Shown in pieces: positions 22,690 through 33,522 of a stretch of DNA of 64,000 bases. Both the position numbers and the translations under genes were made by a program. Location of the stretch: contig OW799234.1 of assembly GCA_941918925.1 (NCBI GenBank), forward strand, positions 133,466,895-133,530,894, read 5' to 3'. Position 1 is the first letter of the stretch. Each line of letters starts with the position of its first letter. The DNA comes from Phyto melanocephala (lineage: Eukaryota; Arthropoda; Insecta; Diptera; Rhinophoridae). Below the pieces are notes generated by a model. That model saw only the letters and a program-made list of their open reading frames with translations, did no database searches and was not told the origin of the DNA.

Positions 22690-23970
22690 ACCTTCACCTG
22701 TGCTGCCAAGTGCATGTATAGCTTTGTCATTATGTTTGTAATTTCTGCCATATTCATATCTGATCTTATAAAATATGTTTTTTTAAGCTTATGACGCCCT
22801 GTGTTCCCTGTGAACATTTCATTTAAATATCTTATTTTGTATCTTATTTTGCATTTTTGTATGTATAATATTTAGGTTTAATAAAGGACATAATGGACAA
22901 AGATTTACACCGTGTTGGTGTAAATCAATTTTTAGAAACATCCAATTGTTTCAATATTTTGGAAATATTCAGAAACGAATCGTTTCTGAAATCCAGCTCA
23001 ATCAATGTATATCAATCAAAATAATATGTGTATAAATTTTCTCAACATCCTCAAACTTAAAAAGTATTTTTGGACACACTAAAGACACCAAATTACAAGA
23101 CGCACTCTCGAAAATTTATCTGGGAAAAACTAACAAATCGTCTTGAAACTAACTGAGATATAAGCACTAAAACACAAACTGTTTTAATGTTTTTTCTAAA
23201 ATCTTCAAACGGAAGTCATTTGTTTTCAGCTTCTATACAACCGAGAAATGGCTTGCCACTACAAAATGTCGTACAATATGTTTGTTTATGGGTCAAATAA
23301 AGTATTTAAGAATGTACCCCCTCATTATTGGTAACAAATTAAAAAGCTTCGCCAGAAGAATATATTATACTATGAAAAAGTTAAAATCCAAGATGCCGTT
23401 CTATAAAAATTGCCTGATATATGGGTCAAAGATAGTAATTACGGCTTTGTCGCCCTCAACTCGCGCAACAGTGGTATCAAATGAAAGGGTTTAATCTGTA
23501 TGATGCAGTAAACTTTGAATTTTGAATAAAAAAAAATGTTTAACAAATGAAATAAATAAAACAAAGCAAAGGCAATGAATGCAGTAACATCAACATTAAA
23601 AAAGTATCTCCATTATTTTCAACCACTCTTGCAGAAAATAAAATAATTTCTATTTTGGAGGCGCATTGTAAAAATGTCTTTGTTGTTCATACAAACAAAA
23701 ACAGCTGATATACAGTGTGTGATACAAATATTTTAACAAACGTTTTATAAAATACTTCAAGCAATACACTTATTTCTATGAGAAATTAATTTTATTTTCA
23801 AAAAATGTATTAAACATTTAGCTGTTAATGGTTTTAATGTTAAAACCAGGTTTTAACTTTAAGTGTGAAAATAGTATTAGGCTACGCTATGATTTTGTCG
23901 TTATTCCTATGTACTTGATAGTGAAGGGTATTATCAGATTCAGCATGACCGTATAAAGTAGTTTTACTTG
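22690..23970 (+). repeat. Dispersed repeat family, copy A
   Basis: It starts near TACCTTCACCTG and ends with AAGGGTATTATCAGATTCAGCA...TTTTACTTGTTTTT. The same start and end signatures frame copies near 25845-27440, 37285-37770, 55345-55965 and (partial) 45125-45530 and 57415-57880. A shared internal block is AAACTAACAAATCG...AACTGAGATATAAGCACxA. No protein was recognised. This copy contains two perfect hairpins (22902-22926, 22970-22988) not seen in the others. Confidence 0.6.
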
Positions 23971-23974
23971 TTTT

Positions 23975-24440
23975 TTACAATATTTCAATGGTTTGTTAAT
24001 TGTTTGCAAAAGTTTCTGGTATCACATTGTTACTCACATCGTACATATGAAAAACAATATATTAAAATCGATAAATATGATATGTCTGTTGTATGTATTT
24101 GTGTTTTCCTTATTGTAAATGGAAATCAATCGCTAACATGATTTATTGCACTTTTTTTTGAGTTTTTAATTTGTGCAAAAAAAAATATGTAAACCACACA
24201 TTAGTTTTGCAATTTCTGGGTAAAAAATTGCGCTTTTTTGGGGGGTTCTAAAAGTTATTCGCATATCCAAATGATTTAACAGTCTATATGTAGTTTGTTA
24301 AAAATAATTAAATTAAAAGATAAAGATAAATTATTACCTACATCACAGTATGTAGTACATATTTTAAAATAACTAAGAAAATTTGCCAAAAATATTTTTA
24401 ATAAAATATGCGCAATGCTTTTTCTTAAATAAAACCAAAT
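23975..24440. other. Intergenic, nothing recognised
   Basis: AT-rich DNA with several homopolymer runs. Confidence 0.4.
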
Positions 24441-24442
24441 GC

Positions 24443-25163
24443 ATAATGCTAGCCGCACAATTGGGACGAACGACGAATTTTTCGTCGCGAATATTCATCA
24501 TCAAAAATAAAACACATTTGTGTATATGAGAATGCATACAATTGTGGCGTCAGTCGAAGTTCGCTATACGCGGCGAACACTGCATTAGATTTATTTCTAT
24601 TTCTTACACCGGCGAACGACGAACAAATTGATACAAGGTGACCATTTTTTATTAAATTTGGGTTTACTTCTAAACTTTTTAAGAAAATAAAGTTAGTTTT
24701 TACATTAATATTTGTTTTATTTTTTTTTTTAAACATTTAAAATAAGTATAAAAAAGTTAAGTACAAAAATTTGTTTTTATTTGTGTTTTTGCAAATGTTT
24801 AAGTTTATTAAGTGATCTTTTTTTTATATGGTCACACTATTAGCTGTTATACACAAACAAAATTTTTATTATTGCTTAATGCACGTACCCACAACATTCT
24901 TTGCAAACGTTTACTTATACGTAAAAAAGTTTTTATTATTACAGAAATTATATTTATTGTTTTGTTGAGTTTCACAAAAAATTAAATTCTTCATTATTTT
25001 TGTTTTTTCTTTGCACAAACAGTAAACAATTTTATCAACTATAAAAGAAGTTACTTTTTCGTCGTTGTTGTGCTTCACACGACGATTTTGCACAGCGAAT
25101 TTTTACCGAAGAGTTCGTCGTGTTGGGCGAAATTCGTCGTTCGTCCCAATTGTGCGCCGAGCA
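24443..25163. mobile_element. 721-bp non-coding element with long inverted ends
   Basis: The left end reads ATGCTAGCCGCACAATTGGG and continues into ACGAACGACGAATTT. The right end is the complement (CGTCCCAATTGTGCGCCGAGCAT). CGTCG/CGACG-rich subterminal motifs occur on both sides, giving a local GC rise against the AT-rich background. The interior is AT-rich and non-coding. The target duplication is not clear, so the superfamily is unassigned. Confidence 0.65.
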
Positions 25164-25165
25164 TA

Positions 25166-25840
25166 AGTAATAATAAAACAAAAAGGAATTTTTCAATTAG
25201 AAAACTTGGAAGTGAAGGTTAAGATGTTTTGTTTATGATTGTTGGGACTTCAAATGGATTAAGTCCTATTTAGCTGCAGTTCTTTGATTATTGCAAAAAT
25301 ATCATAACTATAAAATTTTGATTAAAAATATCTGAAAAACTTCACAACGAGCTTTTACATGACCAAGATACAAACATACTTCGAAAGAAATTTTTAACCC
25401 AAATTTTTCGCTCCCACACTACTTTGAGGGGGAAAAAAAATATTTTTAAAAAAGTTGAGAAAAATTCCAATATTTGTAAAAGTTTTTTTTATGATTATTT
25501 TTTAAAGCCAGAAACAAGGTTTAAATCTATTAGAAAAAATACAACATAGTTTATGGTGGTTTAAAACTATTTGCAAATTATTTTTATAATTTTAGTATAA
25601 TATCATACAACTAATATCTTATTCTTCTACTTCGAACATATTTTAAAAATTAAAGAAACTCTTCAAACTACATTCGTTAATGATATACAAATATATTTAA
25701 AAGTAAAAAACCCAATAAAAAAAAGCTACTTTAAAAATGTTGTTGACACCACTGCTTGTACGTAAAAACGGAGAGAAATTCAAATTTAATCATATTCGTC
25801 CGCAACACAGAGCAACGCAACACCACGTTTACGAAATAGA
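25166..25840. other. Intergenic, nothing recognised
   Basis: AT-rich DNA. Confidence 0.4.
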
Positions 25841-26258
25841 ACCTACATATTTACACATAATATCTTAAACGAAATTTTTTTCAAACTCTTAAATAATTTT
25901 TGAACACGCTAAAGATACGAAATTATAAGCCGTAATCTCCGAAATTATTTCTAAGAAAAACTAACAAATCGGTTTGAAATCAACTGTGACATAAGCACCA
26001 AAGTACAACTGCTTCAGTGTTTTTCCTAAAATTTACAAACGACAATAGATATTTTTCATTTTCTCTACAACTGAGAGGGCCAATGAGAGGATCAAATGAA
26101 ATAGCTTGAGTATTAAAATATAGTTTGTTATGAAAAAAAAAAATCCAAGATGGCGTTCTAAATTAAATGGCGAATATATGAGACAAATATAGTAGTTACG
26201 GCTTTAACCCCCACAATATTGGTATCACATAAAAGGGCTTGACCAGTACAATGTAGTA

Positions 26259-27373
26259 AGGAGTGTATCGAAAAAATTTGTAGTTGCATTAAATTAAATA
26301 AAACTCAAATCGTGCAATAAATAATTTGTAGTTTTCAATTTTTATTACGATCAAAATGGACTGCAAAAAAAAAAGTACGTGAAAAAATAATTAAAACTTT
26401 TCAAAAAAATCCGTCATGGACTTTAAAGAAAAAAAAAATAGCAAAAAATTTAAAGTTGACATTCGAACTGAAAGAAAACCTGGATCAGGAAATAAAAAAG
26501 GTCCAGGGATATTTGTAAGTTAAAAGAAGTCGAGCAACTGTTTCGAAGAGCACCTAACACTTCTATTAGAAAAGTGGCGCGTACGGTGATATGCTCTAAT
26601 AGTTTTATTCAAAGGCCAAAGCTTATGCCGGTCTGAAGACATACAAAGTTCAGAAAGTTTCAGATCGCAATTCGGTAAAGAACTTAGAAAAAAACGAGCG
26701 AAAAAACTAAAGGCAGATTTTATAAAAAATACACCAAAGTTTGATGGATGACGAAACATACGTACTGGCAGACTTTTCTCAACTTCCCGGACAAGATTTT
26801 ATGTTGCTGATGAAAGAGGTAATGTTCAGGAAGAGTTCCGAACAAAATAACAAACAAAATTCCCTAAAAAATGTCTCGTGCGGCAAGCTATTTGCAGTTG
26901 TGGTAAACGAAGCCAAGCATTTGTGGCATCATCACAAAAACGACTTTTACCTTTTTTGAGACAGCACCGATTGCCTACATATTTTTGGCCTGATTTGGCA
27001 TCATTTCACTGTGGCAGTATTCAAAGAATAATGTCATTTTTGTATCACGAAAGGCAACCCACCTAACTGTCCAGAACTTAGGCCTGTGGAAAGGTACTGG
27101 GCTTTTGTAAAAAATTAATTGAAGAACACAGGAAAAATGTGTAGATGGACCACCTCCTCCAAAAAGGTAACAGAAACAACTGTAAAATCTTTAATGAAAG
27201 GACTTCCGAAAAAGTCGATAATTTTATAAATACGAAATAATAAATTAAGATTTCAATGTTAAATAAATTTATACATTATGCCAATAAATTTGCGTATTTT
27301 AAAGAGTTTCTATATTGCAGGATTTGAGTTTTATTTAACTTACCGCAACAACAATTTTTTTTGATGCACTCCT
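26259..27373 (+). mobile_element. Second DD37E-type transposon, degenerate, ~60-bp TIRs
   Basis: A 1115-bp element flanked by TA (26257-26258, 27374-27375). It has inverted ends of about 60 bp starting AGGAGTGxATC and including TTAAATAAAACTCAAATC. The ends differ entirely from those of the 9344 element, so it belongs to a different DD37E lineage. Confidence 0.8.
26356..27236 (+). pseudogene. DD37E transposase pseudogene
   Basis: Starting at the ATG at 26356, the N-terminal half is deleted and frameshifted. The catalytic blocks remain recognisable in different frames: MDDETYVLADFSQLPG, TYFWPDLASFHCG and PNCPELRPVERYWAFVKN. In the last block the usual Ile before Glu is Val. Several frameshifts preclude activity. 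Confidence 0.8.
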
Positions 27374-27440
27374 TATGTTCATGACGGTGAAGGGTATTAT
27401 CAGATTCGGCACGGCCAAATATAGCTCTCCTACTTTTTTA

Positions 27441-28600
27441 TATTAAGCTATGTAGTTTAATTATTAATTGATGGCATTGTTAACAAATGTTTATTTTGCC
27501 ATTGTTGCACCAATGACGCCCGTCATTCAAACACTGAGCAAAACATACGAACAAAATACCCACCTTTTCTCTTGCCATCATGAAAATACACAGTTTTTAT
27601 AGAGAAAAAATAAGAAACTTTTATAAACATTTTTAATTTAATTACTTGATAAATGAACATGTTATAATTTATCAATTGTTCAATGATTTTTGAGATAGAA
27701 AACAAGAGTTCTTCTTATAAACGCTTACACCAATTCTAATCCAAATTGAAATTAGTATTCTGCCGTAGTCGAGTGTGACATTGACATTGAAGAGTTAAAG
27801 GACAAAAATGTTCCTCGTAGTATTTTTTTACATAAATCTGTTGAATGAAACATATGCCTAAAATGGTAGGGCTAGCATGCCTTCCTATGGAGCTTTAATC
27901 TTCTCTAAAATAAAATTCAGACTTTTATACAAATACATAAGCACGTGATATACATGGTTGGTTGGTTGGTAAGCCTTCTCCGATATGGTTTCCTTTGCCG
28001 ATTTCCCTGCCATTAAAAATTAACTTTGTCATTTAAACGTCCTTTTTCAATTGTACAAATGGTGTAAAATGTTTATTAATAAAAGTAAGTGTTTAATATT
28101 GACAATAAATAACGTAATGGAGATGTGCAAAGAAGAATCATTTATAAAATAAAAGTTATATTTTACAATTTTTTTTTAATATATAAGAAGACACAAACAC
28201 TTGAGTAACTAAAGGCGTTTTTATATTATTTTTTTTATTATTTTTATTAAGACAAGTAAAATTTAATGGAAATAAAACGGTGCACGCAACAATCGCATTG
28301 AGTAAAATGTCATTATAATTATTCCAGTATTTTGTTTATTTGCTTGTTGATTAAAGATGTTTGTCTTTCACACCGGACATTTTTTTTATTTAGATTAACA
28401 CTGCCTTTATGGTGTTCACAGTAATTTAATATTCGTTTAATAATTTTCTTTATTCTTTTTTTTTTAGCTTCTTAAATCGTTTGTTTTTGTGTGGAGGTGT
28501 GAGAGCTTTGGAAAAGCGTTTTTGCTTTTGAACAAGAATTTTTCTTTAATTTTTCAACGCGTTTAATAAAATTCGCCACCACGTCGCAGTTTACTTGGCT
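27441..28600. other. Intergenic upstream of the carbonic anhydrase gene
   Basis: AT-rich DNA with a short (TTGG)n run near 27956. No second gene or transposon was recognised. Confidence 0.4.
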
Positions 28601-28625
28601 ATTTAAATCACAACACGTTTGTGTT

Positions 28626-28632
28626 TATAAAG
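28626..28632 (+). promoter_or_regulatory. Possible TATA box of the carbonic anhydrase gene
   Basis: TATAAAG lies about 146 bp before the start codon at 28778. It would place transcription start near 28656-28660 and a 5' UTR of about 120 bp. No other core motif is convincing, and TATA-like words are frequent in this AT-rich DNA. Confidence 0.35.
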
Positions 28633-28777
28633 TTAAGAAAAAATCTTACAATTCGGTGAACATCACTTAATTGTTTCCTTGCAAAACAACAATCATCAAC
28701 ACCTATCATCAGCAACGATCGTTAAACCGTTTAAAAGGCTTACGCGCTTACGTCAATAACGCTGCAATATCGTAGAG

Positions 28778-29761
28778 ATGCCCGTCCAGTCACCAATTGA
28801 AATAAGCAATCGTGTCATTGAACATATTGATGACATTGATCCCTTGGAATATCATGGCCATTGGGAGCCGGTAGGTGTGGCTCGTGTCGTAAATACGGGC
28901 ACCTCAGCCATGGTAACATTCAGCAAGCGCAAGGAGCAGCCCTACATAATACATGGTTGTTTGGGCAACCAGAAATATGTTTTCGAACAGCTGCATTTCC
29001 ATTGGGCCGATACCGACGAATCGGGCTGTGAACATACTCTAGAAGGTATGAAATATTCAATGGAGGCTCATGCTGTCCACTATAATGCCAAGTATAAAGA
29101 TTTCTCTGAAGCTAAGAATAAACCTGATGGCTTAGCGGTTGCCGCCTTCTTCATACAGGCTTGTGGAGAAACAGATTGTCCGGAATTTAAAAAAATCACC
29201 GAAGGTATTCGTATTGTACACAAAGTACATACTACTGCTTCAGTTGATTCAGGTATAGGTTTGTGAAAATATTTGCCTGTTGTTATCTAATTAATCTATT
29301 TAATTTGGCATACACATTTCTTTTCTACAAATTTAGATTGTTTGTCATGGATAGGACTGCAGGAGTTGAGCAAACATTATTATACCTATAAAGGTTCCCT
29401 TACAACAGCACCGTATTTTGAAAGTGTTACATGGATTATATATCGTACGCCTATTTATGTATCAAAGGGACAGGTAAGTGTAGTAGTGAATTTTGAAATT
29501 TTGTTAAAGATTTCAACGTTTAAATTTGTTATTTTTATCCGAATCAAATGCATTTTTTAACAATTAACTACACTTCTGTTATAAGTTAATATTTTATATT
29601 AATTAATTTCTTCCTAACAGGTTCAAGTTTTTCGCAATCTTCAATCATGCCCCAAAGATGAGACGAAGAAAATTGTAAATAATTATCGTGAAATTCAAAA
29701 GCCAGATAAAAATCCTGAAATTATTTTTGCTCGTAATGCCAAACGAAAATCAAAGTTATGA
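28778..29761 (+). CDS. Alpha carbonic anhydrase, zinc site intact, cytosolic-type
   Basis: This likely catalyses reversible CO2 hydration. Three coding exons (28778-29252, 29337-29473, 29621-29761) give 250 residues. The zinc ligands are present: H73 and H75 in QLHFHWA and H98 in SMEAHAVH. The gatekeeper pair is kept (Glu85; Thr181 in GSLTTAPYFESVTW). Next to that Thr the usual PPC reads APY. There is no signal peptide or membrane segment, suggesting a cytosolic enzyme. The protein starts right at QSPIEI and so lacks the roughly 25-residue N-terminal arm usual in the family. Either this is genuine or an upstream exon was missed. The introns (84 and 147 bp) have GT-AG ends. The gene lies about 9 kb downstream of the inactive relative on the same strand. 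The Drosophila orthologue is not assigned. Confidence 0.88.
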
Positions 29762-29982
29762 TCTAATCATATTGAGAGCTGCTATAACTACAAATATCAC
29801 AACAATAATAAGCTAATCATTATTCTATAGTCATATCCTTATTAATAGTTTCAAACTAAAAAAAAAGAAAAACTTTTAAAATATTTAATTTTTATTTACA
29901 ACTTCTCTAACTTAACTATAACTCGTATAAATATACACATGTATGTAATTGGTAACTAGTTAAACGCTATTAAGTAGAACTT

Positions 29983-29988
29983 AAATAA
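29983..29988 (+). terminator. Polyadenylation signal candidate
   Basis: A canonical AATAAA lies about 220 bp after the carbonic anhydrase stop codon. It is a plausible 3' end for that transcript. Confidence 0.45.
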
Positions 29989-32365
29989 AAAACTAGAATT
30001 TTCTCTAAATGTGTACTATAATTCAGGTGTAATTAAGTGGCAATAAGGAAAAACAGTTTAAGTCGACTTAAACGAAATTTAAGATAAAGAGACTATTGTG
30101 CATCCTTAGTTTAAAATTATCCTAAGGCGAATTTTCAGTTGCTTTGAAAGCTTTTATAACGATGATAATCCATTTATAAAAATCAACTAAAAAGTGATTT
30201 TTTTAAAAACGACAAAACCAGACTTAAGCTTTCATCCCTATTGCCACAGTCTTATTAATATTAAATAGTTTTTTTTTATCAAATTTATCAATGGTTTTAA
30301 GCAATATTAATTTTGTTTATAAATATACGCATGTATGTATATATTAATTGTATTTAAATTATGTATGTTATTTTTTTGTTTTGTTACTTTTTTTATATCT
30401 GTATATCATATTCCTTTTTTGTTTCGCATTCTACTTGTATTTATTTATCAGCTAGTTAGCAGAGGTTAGGTTTTTGTTTTAAGTAGGTAAAATAAGAGAA
30501 CAATTTTGTTATCATTTAGTATAAACTTTCAATGAAATGTTTTAAAAACAAGTGCACTTTTCTTTAAACCAAAATATTACATACAACAAGTTTTGAACGT
30601 ACTTCATAGAAATTTTTCAATGTTCTTTTTTGTGTGACATGTAATTTCATTTATTTATTAAATAATGTAAAACATTTTTTATAAACATATAATTCATGAA
30701 TAGTAATCAGCTGGTTTTATTTTAAAAAAGGTACAAAGGAGGAGATTCAATAAATACGTTTAATGTTTTGTTTCAAACTTTATAATCTTTTTATATACAA
30801 ACTTATATTTGACGAATTTACAAGGTGTCCTAAGTGTTGAATTTTTTAAATTTATAACTTTTTAAATTTTAAAAAAGATTAAAACGTTTATTTAAACAAA
30901 TAATAAACTTTATTCATTTTAATTTTTTTAATATAACATGACAATACGACACTTAGGTCTAGTCTAGTGAGTATAGCAATTATTTCAATTCAGAATGTAA
31001 TACAAACAAAAATTATGTTATACTCGAATAAACTCTTAATTCCAATAGCAGCAAAACTAACAGAACTTTAAATATGACTGTGATATCATTTAAAAGAAAA
31101 TGGATCTAGTTTTACATAAAATTATTATTAGATCCCTGATGATGATCTACGAAGTAGGTCGAAATATTGGAATAAAATAAATAAAGAAATTTAAAATCTT
31201 TTCTTTAAAAATAAAACAACAAAATTGAATTTTTATGACCTAAAGCCAAACAAAAATCTACAACAAAAAAAAATATTTGCAAATTTTTATTGAAATCTCT
31301 TTAAAATAAAAACAACCAAAACTACGATTTCTATTGATCTCACAGCTTGCGTATAAAAAATCCAATTGAAATCCAATATGCTGCGCTCTTAGAAGAAAGT
31401 TCCTTGGCAAAGTAAAGTTAAAAAAAAGACTCAAGGTAACTTGAAAATGAAAATTTTATGGACAAAGGGCACGACATCACAACGGGACCCTCGGAGGACC
31501 CAAGTGAGTTATGCCTTCGGGCGGCTGCCGGATCTAAGGGCACGACCAACAGTTTTGGCACAACTTTGTTTAAGTTTGCTTAAACTTTGGCAACAAATTT
31601 TGAGTTTGTTCTTAATTAATATATACCACTTCGCCTTGTTAGAATAAAATGTTTGTTTTTATGAACGAATCGATCGATATTTTGTTTACTGTAGAAGCAT
31701 TTGTATTAACTATTCCAGTTTTTTTTCGCTGCGAGTAACCGGTTTTAAAATGGTTAATTACAAATTTTCGTTTCACGATCAAAGTTCGCAGACTTGTTTA
31801 ATTTTTTTTTTTTATCGACATTTCAAATAAAACAAACAAAATATTTGACTATTATTAAATATTAAGTCATAAAAAACAAAATATCGCTGCACAACAGTAC
31901 CGTCACAATAAGATGTGACTAGAGTTGGGCACAAATCGTTACTTTAGTTCTTTTTTGCCAACAACCTCTGGCAGTTTTTTAAGAACCCTTATTAAATTAC
32001 CTTATGGTGTGTGTAAAAAATGAAAAAAAAAACTAACTAAAGTAAAGGATTTACATATTTGCAGCCCAACTTATTTTTCAAATAAAGGTCAAACTTTAAG
32101 TATCACTACGTGTGTCTCTAATCCTTAAGGTAATCATATACATAATTGTTTTGTCCAGCAACGCTGGTGGCAATGTTTAATTTTTTTGTGTTACAATCAT
32201 TTCCAACTTTTTTTAAATTTTTATGTTTGATGTTTGACAATTAAAAATTGCAGATGAAGTGAGGAGATTTATAAAATTTTGGTAATAGAATGACAGCTAA
32301 CGATCAGTTGATCTGATTCGATCTTTTTGATTGTACAGGACTGTCAACTCTGTGCTTTTAGCACT
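29989..32365. other. Intergenic, one short repeat fragment
   Basis: Mostly featureless AT-rich DNA. Around 31475-31560 a GC-richer patch (CACAACGGGACCCTC...GACCCAAGTGAG...CTGCC) matches a patch at about 61240-61290. That makes it a fragment of a dispersed retroelement-like repeat rather than a gene. Confidence 0.4.
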
Positions 32366-32373
32366 GTTCTAAG

Positions 32374-32555
32374 CATGGTGTAATTACATAAGGTGATAGC
32401 GTAAAGAAGAGAAATTTTTGTCTCTCTTTTTTTATGTATGGAGCTTGACAATTTCCGAAGTTGAAATAATTTTTCTAAATATGTAGTTTGACATTCTCCA
32501 GAACACAAAAAATAGTCAGCTGGGCTGGCCCGCCACCTTGTATAAGTGTACCCTG
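32374..32555. mobile_element. hAT MITE, CATGGTGTAATTAC family (copy 2)
   Basis: A 182-bp element very close to the copy at 17282-17464. It is flanked by a perfect octamer duplication GTTCTAAG (32366-32373, 32556-32563). Two independent octamer duplications confirm the boundaries and hAT membership. Confidence 0.9.
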
Positions 32556-32739
32556 GTTCTAAGTGCTTTTTAGCATTTTTGTCGCAGAAACTTTCGAGTC
32601 AGTGCCTGATGCGTTTTTTTTAATTATTAGTGCTTTGCTTTTAATTCGGTAATATCAATTACTAAATTTTAAGTTTTTTAAATGAACAAATATACAAATA
32701 AAAAGTATTACTCACTGTACATAGGCTACCGTTTATTAC

Positions 32740-33510
32740 AATAATCAAGCAAATTCCTGAATATATGCAACATATGTATTTTTGGCATTTAGTTAATAGG
32801 TTTTTTTACACGTCGTCTAAAGAAGCATTTTGTCTTATATATTTGTACTAAATCCTTTTCCGCTAATTTGTAAATATTTCGATATTTTTACCCAATCACG
32901 CAAAAAATTTCTAATGTTGCCGCACAGATGGATGACCTAAATTATTACATAAATTGACTAACTTTTGCCTCGATAACTAAGCAGCAAAGTGGCAGGCACA
33001 CGCTAGTATAATAAATGTGAATGCTTGTATGTTTAGATTGTCACTTAATCACGCAGAAACGGCTAAAACGAAACGTAATAAAATTTAGCACACAGCCATA
33101 TAAAAATGTAAATTAACACATTTTATCAAGATAATCAAGCAAATTGGCGAAAAATTAAATATATTAATTTTTTGTAGCTAGTTAGTGGTTTTAGTTAGTA
33201 GCTTAAGCGTTTCGAGTGCTCAAAATATACATACAGAGGCGAAAAAAACCATCCAACGTGGTCTATAGAAGTATTTTGTCTTAAATATTTGCATTTACTC
33301 CTATTCTACTTATATAATTAATGCGAATGTTTGTATGTTTAAATGTTTTGATATTTTTGTACAATCACGCGAAAAGGGCTAAACGGAATTAAATGAAATT
33401 TGGCACACAGTTAGATTACAATCGGGATTAACACATTGGCGTCCTTTCATCTCTATAACTATGCAGACGAAGTGCTATTATTTTATGTTGTTAGTTATTA
33501 AAATTTAAAT
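32740..33510. repeat. Tandem pair of a diverged dispersed repeat
   Basis: Two successive units share an order of motifs: ATAATCAAGCAAATT, AGAAGxATTTTGTCTTA, GCGAATGTTTGTATGTTT and AATCACGCxxAAAxGGCTAAA, ending AAATTTxGCACACAG. They are offset by about 385-445 bp. No coding frame is present. It resembles widespread insect repeats but I cannot assign a class. Confidence 0.5.
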
Positions 33511-33522
33511 AGACTTTTTGAT

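Larger units (their letters stand above)
25845..27440 (+). repeat. Dispersed repeat family, copy B, split by a DD37E element
   Basis: It matches copy A: AAACTAACAAATCGG near 25965, and the end block GAAGGGTATTATCAGATTCGG near 27390. The DD37E transposon at 26259-27373 interrupts it, which shows the order of insertion. Confidence 0.6.

Noticed and set aside
24449..24736. 95-codon minus-strand frame
   Set aside because: It falls in the left arm and interior of the foldback element and has no protein-like features.
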